6,630 nt of DNA from an uncultured Eubacteriales bacterium. Its GTDB lineage: Bacteria; Bacillota; Clostridia; Oscillospirales; CAG-272. Within the stretch, counting starts at the first letter, position 1; every line of letters begins with the position of its first letter. Below the pieces are notes generated by a model that had not been told where the DNA came from, made no database searches, and was given only the letters and a program-made list of their open reading frames with translations. The stretch lies in contig USPP01000088.1 of NCBI GenBank assembly GCA_900556615.1, forward strand, positions 1-6,630. The letters are read 5' to 3'. Both the position numbers and the translations under genes were made by a program. Shown here piece by piece: positions 1-5,204 of the stretch.

Positions 1-1
1 A

Positions 2-112
2 GCCCGATGCATCAATCCCTTTTTGTATGACGGACTATCAATGCTTTGTGACGAAAAGCACCGAGACACAGATACCGACAAACTCAAAAACGACTCCCAA
101 GCTTCATCGTGA
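2..112 (+). CDS. possible 3' end of an unidentified protein (partial)
   Basis: A + strand frame is open from the window edge to a TGA at 110-112, giving 36 residues that end in a charged, polar tail (DEKHRDTDTDKLKNDSQASS). The first part (CINPFLYDGLSMLCDEK) looks more protein-like than the overlapping frame. That frame (first full codon at 3) is also open, to about 190, and gives a Thr/Gly/Arg-rich sequence of low plausibility. I do not recognise the family, and no start or domain is visible. The polar ending is typical of a bacterial C-terminus, but with so little sequence this could be chance. It would converge on the TM2 gene that ends at 249 on the other strand. Confidence 0.3.
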   Translation, partial: ARCINPFLYDGLSMLCDEKHRDTDTDKLKNDSQASS

Positions 113-248
113 GGTGCAGGCGAGAGGTATGCCGAACGACACACACGGTGGTGGAGGTAGGAGAGAAAATTCCCTTTCCCCAATCGCCTGAAAAAGCTTC
201 CCTCTCGATTCGGCATATCAAGAAATAAGGGATGTCAGCCCGTATCTG
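113..248. other. non-coding spacer with crossing inverted repeats
   Basis: I see no convincing gene here. Two pairs of inverted repeats are present: GAGAGG (122-127) with CCTCTC (201-206), and TATGCCGAA (128-136) with TTCGGCATA (209-217). Their order makes the two stems cross, as in an H-type pseudoknot, so the region may be a structured RNA on either strand. A G-rich stretch (ggtggtggaggtagg, 148-162) lies in the middle. I do not see a T-tract that would make any of these a standard terminator. The class of RNA, if any, is unknown. Confidence 0.4.
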
Positions 249-668
249 TTATACATAATACGGATTCGGCTTAAAAAGAAGGATAATAATATCAATAAAC
301 CATCCGAGTCCCAGCAGACCGAAAGTAAAAAGGTAAAGGATCCCCATTCCGGTCTTTTCTTCATAAAACTTGTGTGCTCCCATAAAACCAAGTAAAATAC
401 ACAGAATCAAAGCCACCCATTTGTTTTTTTGCTTTTTCATCCCATACATTCCGTTTATATTCTGGTTCGTGTTTGTATTGTGATTATCGTTATTGATGAC
501 AATATTGGGTTGCGAAGAAGAGCTTGATCGGATTTCCTCAACCTGTCTTCCGCAGGAGACGCATAGTATCGCATCTTCCAATATTTTCGCACCGCAATGC
601 TTGCAGAATTTTGTTCGGGCGGCAGCTTCATTCGAAGCCTCCGCATGTTTTTCCATCTGATTTTCCAT
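249..668 (-). CDS. zinc-ribbon / TM2 domain membrane protein
   Basis: This is a 139-residue protein. An N-terminal zinc ribbon has Cys pairs at 22/25 (CKHC) and 36/39 (CVSC). A low-complexity Ser/Asn/Thr linker (about 48-75, with [14 protein letters not shown]) follows. A C-terminal TM2 domain (about 80-139) has two membrane helices (about 84-98 and 108-131) joined by the GAHKFY turn. The order zinc ribbon, Asn-rich linker, TM2 is a common Firmicutes architecture whose function is not established; a membrane-associated sensing or scaffold role is only a guess. The frame extends upstream to 767, but that extension overlaps the promoter. I chose the ATG at 668-666 because an AGGAAAGG ribosome binding site sits 9 nt before it and transcription should begin near 729. 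It is a single-gene unit divergent from the XRE gene. Confidence 0.9.
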   Translation of the reverse strand: MENQMEKHAEASNEAAARTKFCKHCGAKILEDAILCVSCGRQVEEIRSSSSSQPNIVINNDNHNTNTNQNINGMYGMKKQKNKWVALILCILLGFMGAHKFYEEKTGMGILYLFTFGLLGLGWFIDIIILLFKPNPYYV

Positions 669-735
669 AGAGAAATACCTTTCCTTGAATTTACAAAGTT
701 TTTTCCTTTCCCATGTAATGAATTTCTTTTTGAAA

Positions 736-764
736 ATTATAACACATAAGTATTCATTTGTCAA
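736..764 (-). promoter_or_regulatory. sigma-A promoter of the TM2 gene
   Basis: Read on the minus strand, a consensus -35 TTGACA (764-759) and a consensus -10 TATAAT (741-736) are separated by exactly 17 bp. Transcription should start near 729, about 60 nt before the chosen ATG. This also rules out the longer reading frame that begins at 767, upstream of the -35 box. Confidence 0.9.
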
Positions 765-790
765 CATATGTAGTCAAATAAATTAAAAAA

Positions 791-867
791 AACGGTAGAA
801 TATACATATAGTGGTCTGATACAGAAGCTTATATCATTTAGCTGAAGAGCTTCTGCCGGATACCGTT
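791..867. repeat. nested inverted repeats in the divergent intergenic region
   Basis: The inner pair is CAGAAGCT (822-829) with AGCTTCTG (848-855), 8/8 complementary with an 18-nt loop. The outer pair is AACGGTA (791-797) with TACCGTT (861-867), 7/7 complementary. The structure lies upstream of the TM2 promoter on one strand and in the likely leader of the XRE gene on the other. It could be a leader hairpin or an operator for the neighbouring regulator; the sequence alone does not decide. Confidence 0.55.
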
Positions 868-872
868 ATGAT

Positions 873-902
873 AAAAGGAAAAACCCTTGCAAAAGCAAGG
901 GT
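873..902 (-). terminator. Rho-independent terminator-like hairpin, minus strand
   Basis: On the minus strand an 8-bp stem (ACCCTTGC / GCAAGGGT, from 902-895 and 890-883) closes a TTTT loop. It is followed by a T-rich tail (TTTT CC TTTT, 882-873). This is a good intrinsic terminator for transcripts arriving from the ANTAR gene, whose stop lies about 270 bp upstream. Such transcripts would run antisense through the whole XRE gene. On the + strand the same stem pairs the AAGGG that would serve as Shine-Dalgarno for the XRE start at 914, so it could also limit XRE translation. Confidence 0.6.
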
Positions 903-913
903 CGGTAAAAAAT

Positions 914-1165
914 ATGTATGTTCCTACGTTAAGCGCAGAAGCCGTCGGCAGAACAATCGCCGATTTTCGAAAGAAAAGCGGCGTTTCACAGGAAGTTTTA
1001 AGCGGTCTTGCCGATATCGGGAGAAGTCATCTCAGCGCGATCGAACGCGGAGAGAGAAAACCGACACTTGAAACACTGTATCGGATATGCTGTGCTCTCG
1101 ATGTAAAAATGAGTACCGTCATCCTGAAGCTTGAGGAAGAACTCGATAAACAAACAAGCATCTAA
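914..1165 (+). CDS. small XRE-family helix-turn-helix regulator
   Basis: The protein is 83 residues and consists of one HTH_3/Cro-C1 domain. VGRTIADFRKKSGVSQ opens the fold, SQEVLSGLA is helix 2, RSHLSAIERGERKPTLETL is the recognition helix and following turn, and a short charged helix (KLEEELDKQ) ends the chain. It should bind DNA as a dimer; the target is unknown and could include the inverted repeats just upstream. Two starts are possible. A TTG at 887 has AAGGA 7 nt upstream but lies inside the hairpin stem. The ATG at 914 has AAGGG (897-901) at a somewhat long 12-nt spacing and fits the usual domain length; I prefer it. The gene is convergent with the ANTAR gene, with 7 bp between the stop codons. 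I find no convincing promoter, only weak -10-like hexamers such as TAGAAT (796-801). Confidence 0.85.
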   Translation: MYVPTLSAEAVGRTIADFRKKSGVSQEVLSGLADIGRSHLSAIERGERKPTLETLYRICCALDVKMSTVILKLEEELDKQTSI

Positions 1166-1172
1166 ATGACGG

Positions 1173-1763
1173 TCACTGATTCTCATAGGTTCTGATAATA
1201 AACTGTGATACCTCCGACTTGGTTTGTCTCAGATCCATAGCCTGTTTTTCGATAAATCTATGCGCGTTATTCTCGTCCATACCGAGCTTCGAGATAAGCA
1301 CCCATTTGGCGTGATTGACAAGCCTGATTTCGTCCATACGCTTCTGCATGGATTCATTTTTTTTCTCTGCCTTGGCAAGCCTTGCATGAAGCGCGGAGGC
1401 AATATGTATTGCCTGCATTATCATATTTCCCGAAAGCGGCTTTGACAGGACGATCACTCCCGAATCCTCCGTCTTGTAGGAAATCTGATCAAAAATCTCG
1501 TTTTTAACAATCAGTATTACGCCGGAGACGCCGTTTTCAGCGGCATTCGCCGCAAAATCCGCTCCGAATTCATCTTTAAGCGGCGTGTTGACTATCACGA
1601 TATCATAGGCAACCGAATCGAGCCTTCTCCTCGCCTCCGCTGCGCTGCTTACCGGAGACGAGGCGTCATACTCATTTCCGTCAAGCACAGAGGTCAGATA
1701 TTCCGTTCCCCGTTCGGTGCCGGACGCGATCAGTACCCTTCTCGGTTCTCTGTCAAATCCCAT
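1173..1763 (-). CDS. ANTAR-domain RNA-binding regulator with a degenerate receiver (NitR-like)
   Basis: This 196-residue protein has a receiver-like fold (about 8-122), a coiled-coil linker (about 124-147) and a C-terminal ANTAR domain (about 141-194: AKWVLISKLGMDENNAH, then the hallmark IEKQAMD). ANTAR domains bind paired RNA hairpins and prevent transcription termination. The receiver seems unable to take phosphate. The acceptor Asp is Asn59 in DIVIVNTPLKDEFG and the N-terminal acidic pair is missing (RRVLIASGT), although Lys108 in SKPL is kept. The start is ATG 1763, because GGAGG lies upstream across the glnA stop; a TTG at 1784 has no ribosome binding site. The glnA stop is 7 bp upstream, so the two are probably translationally coupled. 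A comparable regulator, NitR, lies beside glnA in Clostridium saccharobutylicum, which suggests control of nitrogen genes. Confidence 0.88.
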   Translation of the reverse strand: MGFDREPRRVLIASGTERGTEYLTSVLDGNEYDASSPVSSAAEARRRLDSVAYDIVIVNTPLKDEFGADFAANAAENGVSGVILIVKNEIFDQISYKTEDSGVIVLSKPLSGNMIMQAIHIASALHARLAKAEKKNESMQKRMDEIRLVNHAKWVLISKLGMDENNAHRFIEKQAMDLRQTKSEVSQFIIRTYENQ

Positions 1764-1770
1764 ACGGAAG

Positions 1771-2286
1771 TTATTCCTCCGCAATATAAATTTTTCTTAT
1801 TGCCTCCGGAAGCACCGAGGCAACAAATGCGCTCGACGCCGCTCTCTTTGCCGCCTCCGACAAGCTTTGCGGAAGCAGCAAAAGCCCAGAGGTAATCCCT
1901 TCCGGCGCGTCATAGAGATTGATATCGAGAGGCGCCGAAGGAGTAAGCTGTCTTTTTATACCGTCAAGTCCGGCATATATGAGGAGCGCAAAGGCGAGGT
2001 ACGGATTCGCTTCGCAATCGGGAGAAAGTTCTCCTTTGGTATTAAACAGATAAACCGATACCCGGTAACCCTTTTCCGCCAGCAATCGGGAGACTGCCAA
2101 TGCATCTCCACCATTATTGCCCGGTCCGGCAAATACCGTAATCGGTGTTTCAGCCTCCCAGCGTTTCGTAATCGCTTTTGTCAATGCCTGCGAGGCACGC
2201 TCCATCAGGTTGATGGAAGCAATCGGTTCATTTTCTATTGTGTAAGCATCCAACTCTTTGATGCTTTGAGTAGGAAATATCTTCAT
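1771..2286 (-). CDS. chimeric ORF: NnrE N-terminus fused in frame to glutamine synthetase C-terminus
   Basis: This continuous 171-codon frame joins two unrelated proteins. Residues 1 to about 94 match the start of a Bacteroides-type NAD(P)H-hydrate epimerase (nnrE, YjeF N-domain): MKIFPTQSIKELDAYTI, NLMERA and the glycine-rich FAGPGNNGGDALAVSRLL. Residues about 88 to 171 match the extreme C-terminus of a type I glutamine synthetase (glnA): SPDCEANPYLAFALLIYAG, LDGIKRQLTP, then LPQSLSEA. The halves overlap at SPDCEAN (2025-2005). The epimerase part lacks the rest of its fold, and the synthetase part lacks its metal and ATP sites and the Arg that normally precedes SPD, so neither enzyme can work. 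The 3' end is in its proper place before the ANTAR gene. The 5' end is in a plausible Bacteroides setting behind the ATPase. I read it as a junction of two genomes, not a new fusion enzyme. Confidence 0.85.
   Translation of the reverse strand: MKIFPTQSIKELDAYTIENEPIASINLMERASQALTKAITKRWEAETPITVFAGPGNNGGDALAVSRLLAEKGYRVSVYLFNTKGELSPDCEANPYLAFALLIYAGLDGIKRQLTPSAPLDINLYDAPEGITSGLLLLPQSLSEAAKRAASSAFVASVLPEAIRKIYIAEE
2005..2025. other. left junction between clostridial-like and Bacteroides-like DNA
   Basis: These 21 bp encode SPDCEAN on the minus strand, a peptide plausible both in NnrE (after YLFNTKGEL) and in glutamine synthetase (before PYLAFALL). Below this point the sequence reads as glnA, and above it as nnrE. 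A stretch of nearly identical nucleotides shared by the two genes would be enough to join them in an assembly graph, or to serve as microhomology for recombination. The exact crossover cannot be placed inside this interval. Confidence 0.7.
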
Positions 2287-2318
2287 ATTTATCTTTCTCT
2301 ATTATTGTTCAAATTCTA

Positions 2319-3521
2319 TCAATACATTAATCCAAATATCCAAAGCGGTATCTGGTTTCCATATCCCACTTCAATATTATCAAGCGCCAAATATCCATTG
2401 GGGACTTCCTTCAATTGTTCCTTCGTTTTATTCTTTCCTCCAATCTCAAAACTATAAGTTCCATCAAGAATAAAATCGACCTTAGGAGAGTAAATCACAG
2501 CATGGCGAACCCGGGTCTGGTTGAAGAAAAAAGTTTCCCTCACATTCCCAACATCAGTCTTATCACCTCCCAATGCATAGGCATAGTTCGTATTACCTAA
2601 GTAAATCTTTTCCGGCTTAGCTAATTGTTTTATACCGGATGCTTCTTTATCAAGTAACAATAGACCTTGAGCTTTCTGAAGATAAAACAGATAGTTCAGC
2701 AAAGAAATCCGCGTAACCTCCAGTTCTTTACTTAAAGCCGATACATTAGGAATGTAAGGTACAAGTTCAGCAAGTATGGCAAACAACTTTTTCATCTTTC
2801 CGATAGAGTAATAGTCTATCTTTTCAGTAGAAGGTAAATCCACATCCAGAATTATATTCAGTGTTGCCAATAATTTTTCATGATACAAAACCTTATCTTC
2901 TTTATAAAAAGGATAATATCCATAAGATAAATATTCTTTGAATGCAACAAGCGGCTTGATTACCTTTCCCACATTCATCGCTATTTCCACATGTCTCGTC
3001 AATATATCGGATAAAGTAACCTTTTCTACCTTATGCCCATACTCAAACATTAAAAACTCGCGAAATGACAATCCATGCAGATGATAAATGACAGCTCGCC
3101 TGGATAAATCAGCCTCTCCCTTATGAATTTCCAACAGAGAAGAACCGGTAAAAACAACTTTCATATCCGGATAGCTATCATAGATATTCTTTATTTCTAC
3201 AGACCACGTCGGATACTTATGCACTTCATCCAGAAACAATGTCTTGCCACCCATTTTGTGGAATTCATCTGCCAACTCAAGCAACGAGTGCCTGAAAAAC
3301 CAGATATTATCTAATGAAGCGTACAGAGCTTCATTACTGTATGCAGTGTAATGCTCTTTGATATACTGGAGCATAAGCGTTGTTTTGCCTGAACCACGGG
3401 CGCCTGTTATAGCAATCAGCCTATTTCCCCAACGTATTTCGTTATACAGATATCTTACAAATTCTGTCGAAGTGCGTTCTATGAGTTGATATGAAGTAGC
3501 AAATAATTGTTTCATCCGCAT
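2319..3521 (-). CDS. AAA family ATPase with DUF4143-like C-terminus
   Basis: This is a protein of about 400 residues of the AAA_14/DUF4143 type, common in Bacteroides. Counting from the TTG at 3524 (one residue upstream of the chosen ATG), Walker A is GARGSGKTT (41-49), Walker B is TLFLDEVHKYP (95-105), a sensor-like VVFTGSS follows (123-129), and SRRAVIYHLHGLSFREFL (141-158) carries the paired Arg typical of the family. A winged-helix-like part follows (around VSALSKELEVTRISLLNYL). The C-terminus has VDFILDGTYSFEIGGKNK, which resembles a PD-(D/E)xK nuclease core but has Gly where the catalytic Lys of ExK would be. Its role is not established. TTG 3524, ATG 3521 and ATG 3515 are all possible starts, with no Shine-Dalgarno, as is usual in Bacteroidetes. 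It is transcribed from its own promoter and lies 32 bp before the nnrE fragment. Confidence 0.9.
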   Translation of the reverse strand: MRMKQLFATSYQLIERTSTEFVRYLYNEIRWGNRLIAITGARGSGKTTLMLQYIKEHYTAYSNEALYASLDNIWFFRHSLLELADEFHKMGGKTLFLDEVHKYPTWSVEIKNIYDSYPDMKVVFTGSSLLEIHKGEADLSRRAVIYHLHGLSFREFLMFEYGHKVEKVTLSDILTRHVEIAMNVGKVIKPLVAFKEYLSYGYYPFYKEDKVLYHEKLLATLNIILDVDLPSTEKIDYYSIGKMKKLFAILAELVPYIPNVSALSKELEVTRISLLNYLFYLQKAQGLLLLDKEASGIKQLAKPEKIYLGNTNYAYALGGDKTDVGNVRETFFFNQTRVRHAVIYSPKVDFILDGTYSFEIGGKNKTKEQLKEVPNGYLALDNIEVGYGNQIPLWIFGLMY

Positions 3522-3539
3522 CAAGGTTATATTTATTTC

Positions 3540-5078
3540 TTACAAAGATAAATTGTATTTTATAAAATACAAAACATTATTCATTTTGTTTTTTATAAAA
3601 TACAATTTACTGCTATAGTGGGACCATGAAATTTCACCATTTTCTTCGATGCCCATATCATAAGATACCTGATATGTGCCATCGGCTAAGTTCATGTCGT
3701 CTATATCCATGTAAAGTGCCAAAGTTGCAGAACTTCGTGCAGCATCAATGGAAATGCAGTAAGAGCCGCTGCCTGCCTGATTGTGCGAATCTTCTGCTGA
3801 ATAAGACTTTTCATTGTATAAAATGCTGCCGTCTAATTTGCCGATTTCCGATGGGTGGTATAAAACGGCATCGTTAGAGTCAAAAGAGGTGAAATACGAA
3901 CACCGTGAACTTCGCATACTGTCTGTGTAAACGGAAGGGTAAAAAACACCGGAATTTATTGTGGAAAAAATATTCCGGCCCGGTGCAAAAAGGTGGACAG
4001 TCTTATTTCCATAATCGGAAAAAGATGCTTTTTTATCGGTCTGGGTGGAGGCACCAACGGTTACCACATAAGGGCTGTCCAAGTCATAGGGGCATCCATC
4101 GGAGATGGCATTATCGTGGTTTTCGCCATCGTTTCCGGCAGCAAAAAGAAACAGACTGCCATTTTGCCCAATCTGGTTAATCAACGTTTTCATAGAGGTT
4201 GAACTACTTCCACCGCCACCCCAGGAACAGTTGATGGCGGCAATATTTGCGCCGAGAGTCTGCGCTTTATAGATGTAATTAAAAGCCGCGATGATAGCGG
4301 AATCGTATGATGTGCCGGCAGAATTAAAAACTTTCAACGCCATTAGTTTTGCATTGCTGATGCCGCAGATTCCTTTGTTATTGTCCGATACGGCACTGAT
4401 GACACCGGCGCAGTGAGTACCGTGTCCGTCCTCGTCTTCATCCATGGGATTACTATCATAATCTCCGAAATCGTAGCCATATGTGCCGGGAAGCTCCAAC
4501 TGGTCGTAAGGATTTTTCCACATGTGAGCGGCTAAATCTTCGTGGGTGTAGTCAATACCGGTATCAACGACTGCAACAATGGTATCGCTGTCGTTACTTG
4601 TTTGAATCCGGTTTTTGTACTGAATACCGGAGGAAGTAGTCTGATAGGCTCCGGTGCCGTCTAAATACCACTGTTCATCGGCATAAGTATCGTTTGTCGT
4701 GGCCAATTTATAGCGGTAGTAATTTGGCTCGGCGGCAACTACATTATCCTGTTTTTTCAGTTTTTCAATAAGTTCTTTCGTTGAATAGGTATCGGAGTGA
4801 ACCTCTGAAAGATAGAGATTTTTCCCCTTTTTCTTTTTGACAGGACCAAAATCCCAGCTGTTTTCCACTTCAATATCGGAATCAAATGATGCGGTTCCCT
4901 CTTTGGCAAGTCCGGTTTCGGAAGAAGCGTTAAGTGTTACAATGGCTTCGCCCTCGACATAGTTATCAGAAGTTTTAGCGGTCTTAGCTTGTTCAGTTAC
5001 AGCCTGAATTTTATGCGGTATGGTGCTGCTAAGCAAAAGAGATAAAATCAAAACTGAAATCAGTCCTCTTTTTCGCAT
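3540..5078 (-). CDS. secreted subtilisin-like serine protease (S8), truncated before the catalytic Ser
   Basis: Residue numbers below count from a TTG at 5099; the real start is the ATG at 5078 (residue 8), which has AGGAG 9 nt upstream. A signal peptide (hydrophobic core LISVLILSLLLSS, likely cleaved after KIQA) is followed by an inhibitor-like propeptide (about 46-130, ending VVAAEPNYYRY). The catalytic domain shows Asp179 (VVDTGID), His226 (DGHGTHCAG) and oxyanion Asn323 (FAAGNDG). The GTSMAxP segment with the nucleophilic Ser is missing. Instead, after FAPGRNIFST, a beta-rich insert (about 385-497) is followed by nonsense (LYFIKNKM onwards) translated from the AT-rich palindromes. Genuine coding probably ends near 3609. 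Lachnospiraceae subtilases can carry an insert at this place with Ser after it, so the gene was probably complete in its source genome. It diverges from the HD-domain gene. Confidence 0.85.
   Translation of the reverse strand: MRKRGLISVLILSLLLSSTIPHKIQAVTEQAKTAKTSDNYVEGEAIVTLNASSETGLAKEGTASFDSDIEVENSWDFGPVKKKKGKNLYLSEVHSDTYSTKELIEKLKKQDNVVAAEPNYYRYKLATTNDTYADEQWYLDGTGAYQTTSSGIQYKNRIQTSNDSDTIVAVVDTGIDYTHEDLAAHMWKNPYDQLELPGTYGYDFGDYDSNPMDEDEDGHGTHCAGVISAVSDNNKGICGISNAKLMALKVFNSAGTSYDSAIIAAFNYIYKAQTLGANIAAINCSWGGGGSSSTSMKTLINQIGQNGSLFLFAAGNDGENHDNAISDGCPYDLDSPYVVTVGASTQTDKKASFSDYGNKTVHLFAPGRNIFSTINSGVFYPSVYTDSMRSSRCSYFTSFDSNDAVLYHPSEIGKLDGSILYNEKSYSAEDSHNQAGSGSYCISIDAARSSATLALYMDIDDMNLADGTYQVSYDMGIEENGEISWSHYSSKLYFIKNKMNNVLYFIKYNLSL
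3543..3573 (-). promoter_or_regulatory. Bacteroidetes-type promoter of the ATPase gene
   Basis: On the minus strand a -33 TTTG (3573-3570) and a -7 TATCTTTG (3550-3543, matching TAnnTTTG) are separated by 19 bp. That is the pattern used by the primary sigma factor of Bacteroidetes and not by Firmicutes. The start of transcription would fall about 15-20 nt before the ATG, giving a very short leader. The spacer between the two boxes is almost entirely filled by a palindrome (3553-3572), which would allow a repressor to block RNA polymerase. Confidence 0.72.
3551..3607. repeat. two near-identical 20-bp palindromes (candidate double operator)
   Basis: Copy 1 (3553-3572) is a perfect palindrome, TTGTATTTTA followed by its reverse complement. 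Copy 2 (3586-3605) differs from it at one base (T for A at position 5). Their centres are 33 bp apart, about three turns of the helix. Because each copy is palindromic, the pair also reads as a long hairpin with arms 3551-3574 and 3584-3607 (one mismatch, 9-nt loop). Copy 1 lies between the -33 and -7 boxes of the ATPase promoter, and copy 2 just upstream. The arrangement suits cooperative binding of a dimeric repressor. It also supplies the spurious last codons of the protease frame, where LYFIK appears twice. Confidence 0.7.
3606..3612. other. right junction between Bacteroides-like and clostridial-like DNA
   Basis: The protease is coherent up to WSHYSS (codons 492-497, ending at 3609). The next codons fall in the AT-rich palindromic promoter region of the Bacteroides-type ATPase. 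The break therefore lies at about 3606-3612. No transposon end, target duplication or attachment site is visible around it, which argues against an ordinary mobile element insertion. Confidence 0.6.
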
Positions 5079-5106
5079 AATTTCGCGCTCCTTTCTCAAA
5101 TAATCA

Positions 5107-5135
5107 TTGCGTCAAATGGCAATAACTGCTATGAT
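5107..5135 (+). promoter_or_regulatory. probable sigma-A promoter of the HD-domain gene
   Basis: A -35-like TTGCGT (5107-5112) is followed after 17 bp by TATGAT (5130-5135), which has an extended -10 TG one base before it (TGC, 5127-5129). Transcription would start near 5142, leaving a leader of about 63 nt before the ATG at 5205. A weaker minus-strand candidate for the protease (TTATCA, 5159-5154; 17 bp; TATCAT, 5136-5131) overlaps it, so the two genes may compete for polymerase. Confidence 0.6.
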
Positions 5136-5204
5136 AGAAATAACGATTTATGATGATAAGTATACGAAAAAAATGTGAAAAAATTAAGTCGAGGAGGTAG
5201 CAGC

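Noticed and set aside
669..767. N-terminal extension of the TM2 protein ([12 protein letters not shown]...)
   Set aside because: It would start upstream of the -35 box of the gene's own consensus promoter and has no ribosome binding site.
887..913. TTG start for the XRE gene
   Set aside because: It lies inside a stable hairpin stem and adds nine residues outside the HTH fold. It is kept as an alternative because AAGGA lies 7 nt upstream.
868..1071. + strand frame starting MIKGKTLAKARVG
   Set aside because: It is a very basic frame overlapping the XRE gene in another phase, with no motif; the XRE frame has the clear HTH signature.
1771..2286. A novel bifunctional epimerase-glutamine synthetase enzyme
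   Set aside because: Both halves lack the residues needed for catalysis, and the join sits in a peptide plausible in both families; a chimera explains it better.
1717..2457. Long + strand open frame (246 codons) across ANTAR, glnA/nnrE and the ATPase end
   Set aside because: It is rich in Arg, Cys and Ser with no domain, has no ribosome site, and lies opposite three frames with clear family motifs. It also spans the proposed genome junction.
3540..3605. Repeated peptide LYFIK at the protease C-terminus as a protein motif
   Set aside because: It is the translation of the two nearly identical DNA palindromes and not a conserved protein feature.
3551..3607. Long hairpin as a terminator or transposon terminal repeat
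   Set aside because: The stem is almost entirely A/T, there is no T-tail in an appropriate place, and no matching repeat is found near the other end of the island at 2005-2025.
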